A DNA stretch of 64,000 nt from Gonocerus acuteangulatus (lineage: Eukaryota > Arthropoda > Insecta > Hemiptera > Coreidae): NCBI GenBank assembly GCA_946811695.1, contig OX328132.1:57964197-58028196 (forward strand), in the 5' to 3' direction. The position numbers and the translations under genes were made by a program. Positions within the stretch are counted from its first letter, which is position 1. The number at the start of each line of letters is the position of its first letter. Of this stretch, positions 13,856 through 26,800 are shown piece after piece. The notes under the pieces are model-generated. The model saw nothing but the letters and a program-made list of their open reading frames with translations, had not been told where the DNA came from and searched no databases.

Positions 13856-16800
13856 TTAATCCAATTTTTTTTTTTTTAATATATATGTCTGCCGAAATAA
13901 CTATACGAATGGAAGACTTGGGCCCTGATGGAAATTTTGTTCGAAGCCATTGGTCCTGAAAGTGTTAATTTACAAATTTTCCAGCTACCTTTTTTTTTTT
14001 ATTTTAATGAGAAATTAAAATTATTACATTAGCAATAAGAAAAGATTAATTCCAAATAATTTAAACTAAAATTATTAATAACGTAAAATAATTTTTTTTT
14101 TTTAGATTTTTGAGTTCACTTATTAGTACATTATGTATATATTCTTTAATTAGTGCAAAATCATTAACACATAACACCTCTGCACTACTGAAAGAAAACT
14201 TATTTCCCTTGAATCTACAAAGCTTCCACAGCAAATTACATTGTTTGAGCTTCGGAAAAGGCCAACTATCTTTCTCGAAATCCTAGAATTTTCTTCAATA
14301 AAAGTTCCTGGAGCTGGCTGCGATGTATTTTCTTCCGAGAAGTCTCACACATGTCACTCACTAATACGCTGGGCCTGAAATACTATTGCCAATATATATT
14401 GGTGCTACCTCATCTGGGGCAAAGCCGCTCAACACCAATATATTGCTGCTTCGTCGTCCAGGCCAAAGCTGCTCAACACCAATATATTGGAACTTCGGCG
14501 TGTAAGGGTTAATAATTTAATGTCGTATATGTCCTTAAAAAGTACATTTATTCTCAATGTTAAAATTTATTGTAAAAAATAAATCAATAATAAAGTATTT
14601 TTAATTTCATCTCCTTTAAGAACTTCCAATTGACTACTTTGTTTAATCAAATTCTTTCTGTGGGATTATTTTCTCTAACCTTTTTTCTTTCATTAAAGTG
14701 TAAATAAATTTTGTTATGATACAAATAAATATGTTTTCACTGCAGGTCTTTTAAGAATAAAACTTTTGAGATAAAAATACTAAGTTAAAACTGAAATATT
14801 AGCTGAATTACTAATCAAAAATAAGCTACCCCCCAAATCACTAGTCTTTTTAAAAATCTATTTTTATAATTACGGCTTGCTTATTTATGTCATCCAGCTA
14901 TAAGGACCAACTTGTTATTTTTTAGCAGGAAGTTTAATCCAATTTACTTCGTTCAAGATTAGCCCCATTCACACCTTTCAGTCTGTGAATATTGATATTT
15001 GCATCCTTTAATTTCTTGTATGATGTTATTATTGGATTAATGCAATACATTAATAATTTACGTATTTAGTTTAATTTAAATTTGTTTTATGCTCCTAAGT
15101 TATTTACAGAAGCATAAAATGTGACCAAAAATTTACTTTTTCATTTAATCAAAGGATAAAATACTTTCCAACAAACATGAATAATAGAATAATACCTTTT
15201 TACAACATTTGAAGCTTCTGAAAACTTTAGAAGTGGATTATCCCATGTCAAAGTGAATACGAACGTTGACAAATCATTGCCATTAACAGAAGCCCTGTTG
15301 CAAACAGCAGTTCCTATCTCTTTTTTACCTAAATAATAATTATTATATTAATAAAGGAAGTAGCTCTACTAAATAATTGTAAACAAAAAGACAATATTCA
15401 TTCAGTAAGGGGGGACATTTTCTCCCAACTAAAGCTTATCTTGATTTGAGGAGAGCCCACTTTATAAATTACCACAATTAATTTGAAATTTCATGATGTC
15501 GATAAAGAGTAATTATGAGGGAGCAAATATTTATTATATTTGTCACCTTAAAGCTTCTAGACTATTATAGAGTGCTATAGTATATATTTTGGAGATATGC
15601 TTCCCAAACCTTACGAGTACCTTGTTAATTTGAGGTATATATTGTGAACTCCTTTTTACAACCTCAATAATTAAACTGAATTTTATAGTAGGAGTTTTTA
15701 ATCGTGTACTGTGGTAGTCATTCCATGTCTCCCTTAAACAGATTCATAATAATTGTACTATTTTATTAATAACGTATTCAATAGACCCCAAAATCTATAA
15801 AAACACACCTTTACTTGTAGAGAAACTTGGTTTCACATAATTGTACTCCTTTAACAAGCATCGTGCCACAGTGGTATGATGGACTGAACTCAGTCTTCTC
15901 CAATGCCAATTGGCTTTGTAAATAAAAACTGTCCATACTAATTGGCTTCACAGAAGAAAACATCACCTACTGCTGCTCTTAACGAATATTTACAGAGGGG
16001 ATGGTCTTGTCACACAGAAGAGACACTCTTAGCACATATTTTTCTTTCTTTCTTTTCTTTTTTTCTTTAATTCATTATAATAAAATATTTTAAAATATGT
16101 TTAATGATTTATTTATATAAATAAGATTTATATTGAAATATGTTTTTGGTAGTAATAGTAAAACATAAATGAAACCATTAAAAAATAAATAAATAAATAA
16201 CTTCTTATAGTTGTAATATGATATGTTCGACAGTAATTATGGTAATAAATATTCATATCCATAGCAATAAACAATAAAACTTATGTTTCTCACTGAATCT
16301 CATTCAAAACAGATAAAAATGTGTTCAGAAACTATTGAGATTTGCAAACTGTTTTATCATTTGTAATGTCACATTAAGAGAAAACAAGTTGTGAACAAAA
16401 CTAAAGTCATAAATTCTTGTTGTAAACACTATGAACAATTTACGTGTGAAAGCTTAGAGGCTCACTCTTGGGATGTACCCTCTTTCCACTCTGTACACAA
16501 AACATTCAGTAATATATTATGATTTACATTTACACTGAATTTTCCAAAATGAGCAATGAATTGGATTTGATCAAAAAGTGGCAATTCAGAGTGATTCCCA
16601 CAGATAACCATGATCTGGATGTTTTGTTTAATAAAACAAAATGAAACTTATTGATTTAAAAGAGGGTCCCATTAAAGACGCACCATCCAAAAAAGACAGA
16701 TGTGAGGTTTATACAATGAATATTAAAGTTTTAACCTAATAATAAACAGATACATATAAACATTAAGTACGTACCAGAATTTACAACATATTTGTTGTCA

Positions 16801-19570
16801 CAGTTTAACTCGCCATCATTTTCCAATTTTTTCCAAAGAGTTTTTCCATTACTATTGGGAGTAAAGAACATTGACGTAACTTTAATTGTTTCCTAAATAT
16901 AATAAAAAGATAGCTAAGAACATACTGTTTTGGGGACTTCAATTATAACAAAAAAAAAAGTAAAAATTCATAAAATATAAATCCAATACAACAAAAAAAA
17001 AGTCAGCTTAATTTGATCATTCTTCTTCCTCAAGAGTCATGTTTGTATATTCACATGTTTCAATTACAAGAATTTATTATAAGTGGTTTCTTAACATTTC
17101 CTTTGAAAAATTATTACATGCATGAATATCACAGTGGGTCAATGTCAATGTTCATCTAATGCAACTAGATAGACCAGCAAAAAAATTATAAGCTGTTTGC
17201 TTAATTCCGAATTTACCTCCAGCAGCTTATTGGAATATATTATAACTTGGATTTGTATCAGTAATGTATAAATCAACTATATAGAAGATTACAAGAGTTA
17301 CAGAAATTTTACTAATAAATAAAAATTACTCTTTGAAATATTAGACGAATTTATAAAAATATTCTGGCAATAAATATTCGTAGAATAAAATAATATGTAG
17401 GAAAAATTGTTAAGCTCCTAATTAAAGGATAAAATCAGTTTGCATATTCCATAGAAACCTATATGACCAAGAAAAAGGAAGAAGAAATAAGAAAAAGAAC
17501 AGTAAAAGGCTGTCAAGCAGGAGCTGCATAACTTTCCTCAGAATTTGGGTAGTGTAGACTGCATTCCTGAATAATTTGCTTAAAAAAACCTATATAAATA
17601 AAGTAAAAACGTGAATAATTCTGTTCTTTTACATTTGTAATGAGCAACTCAATCAATTTTTTTCAATTATTAATTTTTTAATTAATTTCCTTGCAGAGTT
17701 TTGTGTGTCTAAACTGCTAAATAAATACACAAAAACTTCAAATTTTCATTTTTTGGTCTGACGCAGGAACAGGATACAGCACCCCTAGAGGTCGAAAGGG
17801 GAAGTAATATCAAGACAAAGGCACTCCTACTGGCAACTTTGCCAACCTACATTTCTCGGGCAAATTCTATTCAAGCATAGTACAAGGTAAACCGATAGAC
17901 CGATTTAGTTCATACATCTTTCTAATTAGATAACCAAGATATATTCCAAGCTTTGTTACAATACAACAGAAATTACGACCGATATGACCAAATTAGTAAT
18001 TTTGCTCGGGAGTAACCCCCCCCCCACCTAATGAACGGATTTAGTTTATTTTTACAACATATTTTTCTCCTTAGATGACCACAATGCCCCAAGGCAGAAC
18101 CTTATTAATCTTTCTGCAACGGAGTTTCAAAACCCCAAAAATTGTCTGCAGCCCCATCAAGTTGCGTGTAATATGAACCGTGAGCGAGATAATCTTGAAG
18201 AATAATCAGAAATAAATAAGTGCTTGTAATATAATTAAAATAAATTTAATAATACAATAGTAATTTAACATTTCAAACATGCTAGAGTAAGAATAATTCA
18301 ATAAACATGCCGGCAGTAGACGATGCGCAGTAGCACTTCGCGCATCGCCGTATTTGTGTAAGCATTCTTTCAATGATCGATTTTATGATCGCATATCGAT
18401 AGTTTTTAATAGTTAATCGTATTGGGTTCGAATACGCCTACTGTTGTTATAATATTGTATCGCTTTCGTAATTCGATTATTCAATGGATTGCCTAGTTTC
18501 TCACGATCGATACACCGAATATCGACTTAGCAGAGCAGCTTTCTCACGTTTACTTAATGCATGATGTTTGTAGCATTGGTTATAGTTTGTGGAATAGAGA
18601 ATTTTTCTGCAGAAAACAGTTTTTTTGACTATCTACAGAAAATCTTTCAGCAAAAAATAATTTTATTGACTTTTTCTGCAGCCAATATTTAAAAAACAAC
18701 CGGTCGGTCAGGCTGATCTTTCTGCAGCCCTTGTTGTCTTTCTGCGACAATGTCGCACTGTTGCCCGTAGTTCTGCTATGGGGCCACAATGAATACTGAG
18801 TTTTGCTGAAATATAACAAATCTATGGCTGGCATGGTCAAATTAGTATTTTGGGTCCGGGATAAACTTAAAAAAGATAGTAGAATTATCGAAAAAGGCGG
18901 AAGGTCAATTTGACCTTCCGGTTTTTTTGATAATACTGTAAATTTGAGCAACGGGTCATTTAATGATTAATTAAAAAAGATGGCTTATTTTCAATTTTTT
19001 TTTTTTTTTTTTTTTTTTTAACGGTGCGTCAACTATTTGGCTATTAGCGCCGGTTCAATTTTATTAAAGTTATTAGAAAACATATTTCTTTTAGAGGATC
19101 CGTCATATTTTTTTTTTAAAAAGTTGAGGAAAAAGTACCTCAAAGCCATGTATCACACTTTCATAACCAACCTCTGTAAGGGCCTACAAAAAATCTTTTT
19201 AATTTACAACAATAAAATTTGAATCACACGAAACCCATTTGATTTTAAAGATATCAAAGTGCAGTTTGTAGCAAAGGTTTTGTTTTTTAATTCCCTTCAA
19301 AATGATGTACATAGTTATAGGGGTCATCGGCAAACCCCAACATTTCATCTAAATATGTTAAATGGTCGACCTATTTAGAAAGCTTAGGTCAAGCCCTTCA
19401 ACGTTTACCTCTGGCATTTTTTCTCAGATTAACCGTTTGGCCGCAAAATTAGTTTGAGCCGTCTTATTTGGGACACCTTGTATACAGGGGGGGGGGGCAA
19501 ATTAATAAAAGTTAATGATTGTCTAGTTTCACCCCATGGAGTATTGTCATTAACTTGTGATATACCCTGT

Positions 19571-19608
<38 letters not shown>

Positions 19609-19619
19609 ATATATATGTA

Positions 19620-19692
<73 letters not shown>

Positions 19693-22600
19693 TTTAACAA
19701 AGGTCAATTTCGGTGTCTACCGGGTAGGATTTCCATCATAAGTGCAACCTCAATAGCTACTTTCCTTTGGAGGAAAGTTTTAAAAAGAAGAATACCAACA
19801 TAAATCTTCTGTAGAAGGGCTGGAGAAAAAGAACAAAAATTATCATGATTTGGCTTTCAATCAACAAACTCATAAATGGTAGGAATTTATCTAATCCTGC
19901 AATACGAAGCTTACCTTGGGAAAAAAATTATATAGGATGAAAAGTGACATTAAAAAACTAAGAGTAATATGTAAAGATGGGGACAGTATCAGTCCTTTAG
20001 GGATTTTTATTTCCCTGAATCACACAGAAAGATTTGGTTTGCTGTGTAAAAAGATACCTTATTACAGCTATATTGGACTCAATTGTCCATCATAATTAAT
20101 CATATATTCTTATCATCGACAAAACATTTAAGAAAGCTGTTATTACTGGTATTCCAGTCCTCAATGATGAGAATTCTGGAAATTGTATGTTAAGAAACTG
20201 CAACAATATCAAAACTTAACCATAAGAGCTGAAAGAATTTTTACAATTTAGATTCCTCAAGGACAATAAAATAGGCTCCCAAAAATGGACTAGTAACAAA
20301 AATCATGATTACTGTGATTGTTTACTTTAAAATATTAAAAGAACTTATTAAAGCAGTTGTGCTCGTCACCACTAAAATAGTAAAAGCATTTTTTACATTT
20401 TGGGTCCGTGTGTATGCATAAAAGAAACAAATTATTTAAAAATACTTTAAAAAAGAAATGAAAAATTCATTCAATTGGAAATATCTCCTGAAATGAATTT
20501 ATAATTGAAAAAAACAAAAGTAAAAGCAAAGGCACTCCAATAATAATAAAAATTAATTAATTTGTTAGTTATCATTAAGGAATATCTATGGTTTCCAACA
20601 ATGTATGAAATAGAGTGGACAACGAATGAATGAGAAAAGTATGAAGTGAAAAGTGAAAAGAAAAATAATAAAATTTCTGTTTGTCGAGGGTATACCCAAA
20701 AGTAACCGGAATAGGATTACCATGGGCAGAGCTTGTGTAGTACGCATATCTGTAGTGCAACTCATTGCTTGTTCAATGTGCTTGTGTTGTCAAACTTCTT
20801 CTGTTTGTCTGCAGTGATTGTTTTTTCTAGTGATATTTCTTTTTTCAAGGTCAGACCGTCAAACCTTTATTCGGAAGTGTTAAGATGGTTGTGCAATGAT
20901 ATTCATAAAAAAAAGACATGACTGGTGGCAGACAGGAGACTTGTTCTTCCATCACGACAATGCAACAGTTTTTGGCTAAAAAGGACATGGTTCCACACAC
21001 CTTATTTGCCTGATCTGGCTCCATACGACTTCTTATTCCCACACGTGAAAAGGGGCATGAAAGGAAACACATCTGACAACATTGAAGCGTTCAAGAGAAA
21101 AATGAGGGAGGAGCTGTCCGCCATTTTTAAGGATGAATACAAAAGAAAGTTTCAAACAGTGGTAGCAGTGGTGGAAAAATGTGTTAGTCGTAATGGGAAA
21201 CATTTTGAAAGGGATAAAGTTTTTTTGTAAAACATTTAAAAATAAATAACTTCTAAAAAATAATTCCGGTTTCTTTGGCCTATAGAGTATGTATGTAAAG
21301 GAGTTTTATTATTGTTATTAAATTAAAACCATTAAGCTATGGACTTACTTTTTCCAGACTAGCAATCCCATAGGTAAGAGGCAAGCTTTTAATCTTTTGT
21401 TTAATCAAAATTCCATAAATACTATTACGATCTGAAGCCTTTTCAAACATCTCTGAGTTAATCTCATCTGTAAAAAAGTTATTTATTTACTATGTAAAAG
21501 TTTAAAGTATTCTTTTATTAAGGCCTTAAACTACAATAAAGTCAGATAAAATATGAAAAAATGTATTACAATAAAAAAAATTGCTCAGCTATGGAAAAAC
21601 TTCAAAATTACTTTACTTTTTTATGTTTATTTGTTAAATTGAAAAAAAAAATAATTTAATCTGATAGATTTTTTTAAATTAAGTCAAACTTGACTAATTG
21701 TGGACTAGAAGTTATCTATCTGCATTTCATTAAAAATTGTGGATAATTCAAACTTGTCTGTTGGACGCTAGACTTTTCCATTTGTCGCAATGAAAAAAAA
21801 ATCATCTGTTGGGATAAAGTGAAGTGAAATCTCATACATTATCCTTCATAGACCTAATGAACATAGCAGTCAATGCACCAGATAAAAAATAAAAAAATTA
21901 TCCATCAGAAGAGATCGTTGACCGTGAAGATTGACCAGTGTGAAAATATCCTGGATTCAGTCATGATAGTTTACTTGACCACATCTACAAATAAAAAATG
22001 GTTTGTTTTGCCAATGTTTCATCTTGAATTCCAAGCCTACATCAGGGCTTGTGTGTATGTGGTGTTAAGAAGCTTGAAGTGGTGTCTTGATTTGTGTTGT
22101 TGATGGTTGTCAGATATTAGATAGAATGCACTCACTATGGTGCATTCTATCTAATTTTCTTTCCCATTATTTTTTATATAATATTTTCAGTTTATATTGT
22201 ATTTATAATTTATGATCATTTCATCATAATTGCTCTTTCTTCTTCGTATTAATTATTGTATTATTTATTTAGTAATAGTGAAAAGTGTGCCAAATGTCTA
22301 ATAGGGATATGAAAGTATTAATGATATCTAACTGATTTGAAAAAAAGTGATTAGATTAAATCACTATAATAATAGTATTAAGTAAGAGATTTACTAACCT
22401 ACTTCATATTTTTTATTTCCAGTACCACTTTGGAAGGTAAAAGTAATGCTTATAAATTTCTGTTCATTGCTGTTATTATAGGCAGTCCAATGAAAAACTG
22501 CACCAGGCATCGATGAATCCTATAAATATACAATAAAGCACAGTAAACACAAAATGAAATACTAATCAACAATTTTTTAATGCAGGCAAATGTAATATAA

Positions 22601-23797
22601 TAAAAAAAATGTTATTTATGGTGCTAACGAATAGCAATGGATAAAAACAATAAACAAATGAACACTAAGTTTCTGAGATGAGGAAGAAAATTTAGATGAA
22701 AATATTAACAAAATAAAACAATTTTACAGGCCGTATTTTTTTCCAATTTTTTTTATAGTGCTTCAACATTTAGGCTATTAGCACCAGACTATCTATAGGT
22801 TGCCACCCTTCCTAAACATCCCTGGTGCATCAGGGAAATCCTTCAACACGCCCTGAAATGAAGGAACTCAACTTTGCTGCAGCTGGCACTCGAACCTGCA
22901 TCTCCCACATGAGAATCCCAGAGCATTAGCCACTGGACAATGGGGAGACCCTACAGTTGGTATTAAATTTTTGTTGGTACAATTTATTGACTAGGAATAT
23001 ATCAGTGAAATTACCTTATAATTGTTTGGTATAACAGGACTAATCTGGCGGCAAATTAATTTGACATTTTGTTCTCTAATGTTGAAAATTGTCCAGGATC
23101 TAGGGTATAAGGCTATGTATTCAGCATCATTTCCAGGGAAATTCCACTTCCAAGAAGAGAGCTTACATTTTGGTTTCCTGAAAGAATAAGGAAAAGGCTG
23201 AAATCTAAATGAATCTATACAAATATCAATTGATTGATCAGCTTCTATTATAGCCTTCTCATCACAATGGAGAGAAAGGAAGCACGGAGAAGTAGATTTT
23301 TATCTAACTCAAATGCTCACTGGACACGGCTGTTTCAGAGCTTACCTAGCTCGTTTTAAGTTGGACGATGAGTCGTCATGCCCAACATGCGCTCCTAAAG
23401 ATGAGACTGCAGAACATGTGTTCTTCGAATGCCAGAGATTTCGCATCGAAAAGGCAGAACTGGACCGAAAACTGGGCGAGCCCTTGAAGCCAGAAAATGT
23501 GGTCAGCCTCATCCTGGCTAATACCGAGAACTGGGAGGCTCTGTCAGAATACTCTGCTCTCATCGCCAAAAAGCTACGAAATGAAGAACGGCAGAGAAAG
23601 GGCCTGACTACGGCTCATAATAATGTAGTCCACTAATGAAGAAGGCTTAGGGCCAACTCCCCCCTGCGAAGTAGTGCCTGAGGGCGGTTCCGTAGGGTGG
23701 TTGAGGTGTATAGGGAGGTGGTTTTTTAGTGAGTAGGAATCTCACACTGTAGTGGCTTTGTCCACTTCGTCTCATGCAAGATTTTTCCCCTACCCTG

Positions 23798-23854
<57 letters not shown>

Positions 23855-26800
23855 GCCTTCTCATCACAAAGCAGTGGACTGATTCCCAGGAAAAAGTAGA
23901 AGCAAATCAAATTTGTTTAAGATTTTTTGACTCTACAACTTCACCTACATTTTTATATACAACAAACGTGGGTAAAACTGAAGGAAAGCGTCCTCAGCAC
24001 CGATTTTCTTCAAAGTTTGCACTATAACGTATTTTGATGCACTAAACACAAATCCGTTAAAAAAAAAAAGTTGCTCTCAACTACGAAAGAAGTTATTAAG
24101 CACTAAAGTTCACTGTTATGGAGGTTATAAAAGACGGGGTAAACAGCATATTTGTAAACATGTGCATGCGAAATAGTCCTTAATGAAGAAGTATAATTGA
24201 AATTTAGACTCATCTGCCGCAGCTGACCTGTTGTAAGCTGTCGTTTTTGGGCATACATGCTATGCGTTTCCGCTCGCTACGCTCGCTCAAGAAGGTATCA
24301 AACCCCTAGTCAATCCAACTCGCAGAAATTAATAGAATTCTATTCAGCGGAAAAGTCGTCCTAGGCATTATTCTAATCCTCCTAGACATCTTCAGACGTG
24401 ATGTTCGGTGAATATAAATCCGCAATCGCACCGAAAAAAGCATTTATGCGGGCACGTTTAACACTTTAAGGCGCAATCACATAAATAATAAATCGATATT
24501 TTAAATAATATAAAAATTGAACAATTAGTGAAAAGAAAAACACAAACATAAAACTTAGGCATTCCAAAATGTAAATTAAATATTTATATAATTACACTTT
24601 AAGGGGGCTGCCAAGGGGTAGAAAAGGACTGGGGTCGTAAATAGTTTTAACAGTCTCAGGATAACTATTAGAGCTACAAGCTAATAGAACCGGCGCCGCG
24701 AGCGAATTTTCGAAGCTACAACGGCTTAAGCCGTCTCTGCCCCTTGAAGGGTTAACTTTTCCGCACATTTCAACTTTTCACACTTCAACTTTTCCACAAT
24801 TGATAGAATTACTCAAAATTTTGTTTTGTTTTAAAAATTTGAGTAATTCTTCTCGATTCTGGATAAGAATTATGAAGTCGTGTAACTTCATTTTTATTTA
24901 ACACTTTTCCAAAAAACTATAACAATAATAAGGTAATTAGAGCTTAGAGGGAACAAATTATAAAGGCATTAGCTAATTATTAAGGGATTTCTGTTATATA
25001 ATACTTTTCAGGAGCGAAACAAGAAATTTGAAGAATGTTTCATTATTTAAAAAAATGTTTCTGAATAAATAAGTGATGGTAAATTTTAATAATTGATGGT
25101 AAATTTCAATTACACTTCTTTATTAAGGACTATTGCGCATGTGCGTGTTTACAAGTACGTTGTTTATGCAATCTTTTGTAACCTCCATAACAGTGAACTT
25201 TTTTTTTCAAATAACTTCTTTCCTAGTTGAGTGCAACTTTTTTTTTTAACGGATTCGTGTTTAGTGCATCAAAATACGTTATTGTACAAACTTCGAAGAA
25301 AATTGGTGCTGAGGACCAATGCTCTCCTTAAGTTTTACCCAAACATGTTTGAAATATTGCTGTAACAATAGTTTCTAAGTATGAGATTTATAGGGAAATG
25401 TCAAAAGAAAATAAATTATAACATTGCAGAAACAATAAATGCTAAATTATTAACTACAAAAATAAGAGAAAGGAAGTTTCTCATAAACGAAATTAATAAC
25501 AAAAACACTTTTCCTATCACGCTGTTGGAACTGAGGAGCAATGTATTAAAGAATACTGACACTAGGGGCCTCTACTATTAATAAATTCATTATTTATACA
25601 TAACTAATATGTAAATATCTTTGAAAAAAAGCTATTGACACGCATAGAACAGAATACACAATAGAATGACAGGAAAAGCCTTATATCAAATCCTGCATGA
25701 ACGATTTTAAATTTTTGTAAATCATAACCTCGGCCAGTTATAGATTATTCTGCATACAAAGGAAATGGAGGCCAATAAACACCATACATGTGTATCACAT
25801 TTCTGCGGGATGTCAGTGATGTACATTTGTTCAATGGCTTTCACCTAAACACAATTGGTTTGCCTCTAATCTTCAACCAACATAATCAGTGACTAATTAA
25901 CTTAGAATTTACTACGGCGCTACAACCCAATGTCGATTCTTGGCCTCCTCCAATAGCTTCCGCCGATAAGGGCCTAACTCCTAACTCCCTTTCTGCATAA
26001 GGCAAAAGGCAGGAAAACAATATTAGAGAGGATCATAAAGCCACTATAAAGCAGGGATATTCCTCGGTAGTTACCACATAGCAATTTGTCCTCCTTTTTA
26101 TGGATAGGTCAAATTAAGGATTTGTTCTAAGACTGTGCTAAGACTTCCTCCTTATTAGTAGGAAGGTTCCCATCATCATGTTTGCACAAACTTTGTACCA
26201 GGGAGAAACCATTTCTGCTTTTATTATCAGTGACTACTATAGTATCCAAAACCATTTTAGATTATTTATAATGTTTGGTACAAAAGAAATATTGTTTTGA
26301 AGAAAAAAAAGGACACTAAAGCAAATGCAATTGAATAGGCAACCTGATTCGAGTCTGATCTTTATGCTTTCATCATTAATCCTAGAAAGAATTATGAAAT
26401 TTTGCCAAAAGGGTTAATACAGGGTAATCTCCATTTGAGTTGCCATATACTATTTATTACTGTAGGCTCAAAAATATTTTTTTAATCTGCATTTTTTGAA
26501 TAAAACTATTCAAAATTAAAGATATAACAGATTTCTGGAAAATTGTTAAGAAAATAAAATATATTACATTTAAATTAGGAAACATAACAATAAAGGAATG
26601 GATTTATTACTTTTCAGACCAATAAATTAAATTTATTTTTTTTTACTCAAAGGCCAAGAGTACATCCTGATACAGCTGATATATACCTGGATGCCTCATT
26701 TGTATCATTACTCAAGCATTTATTTTATTATTTAAGGAAGTAAATTAGGCCAGTACTCGGATGGGGGACTCTCTGGGAAAATTCTGTGCCGTTGGCATGG

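Noticed and set aside
22915..22952. A functional tRNA gene on the minus strand
   Set aside because: Only A- and B-box-like strings are present; no cloverleaf with acceptor stem can be formed, and the SINE body follows.
26750..26796. A functional 5S rRNA gene
   Set aside because: Only the 3' half resembles 5S; box A and the 5' half are missing and SINE sequence follows.
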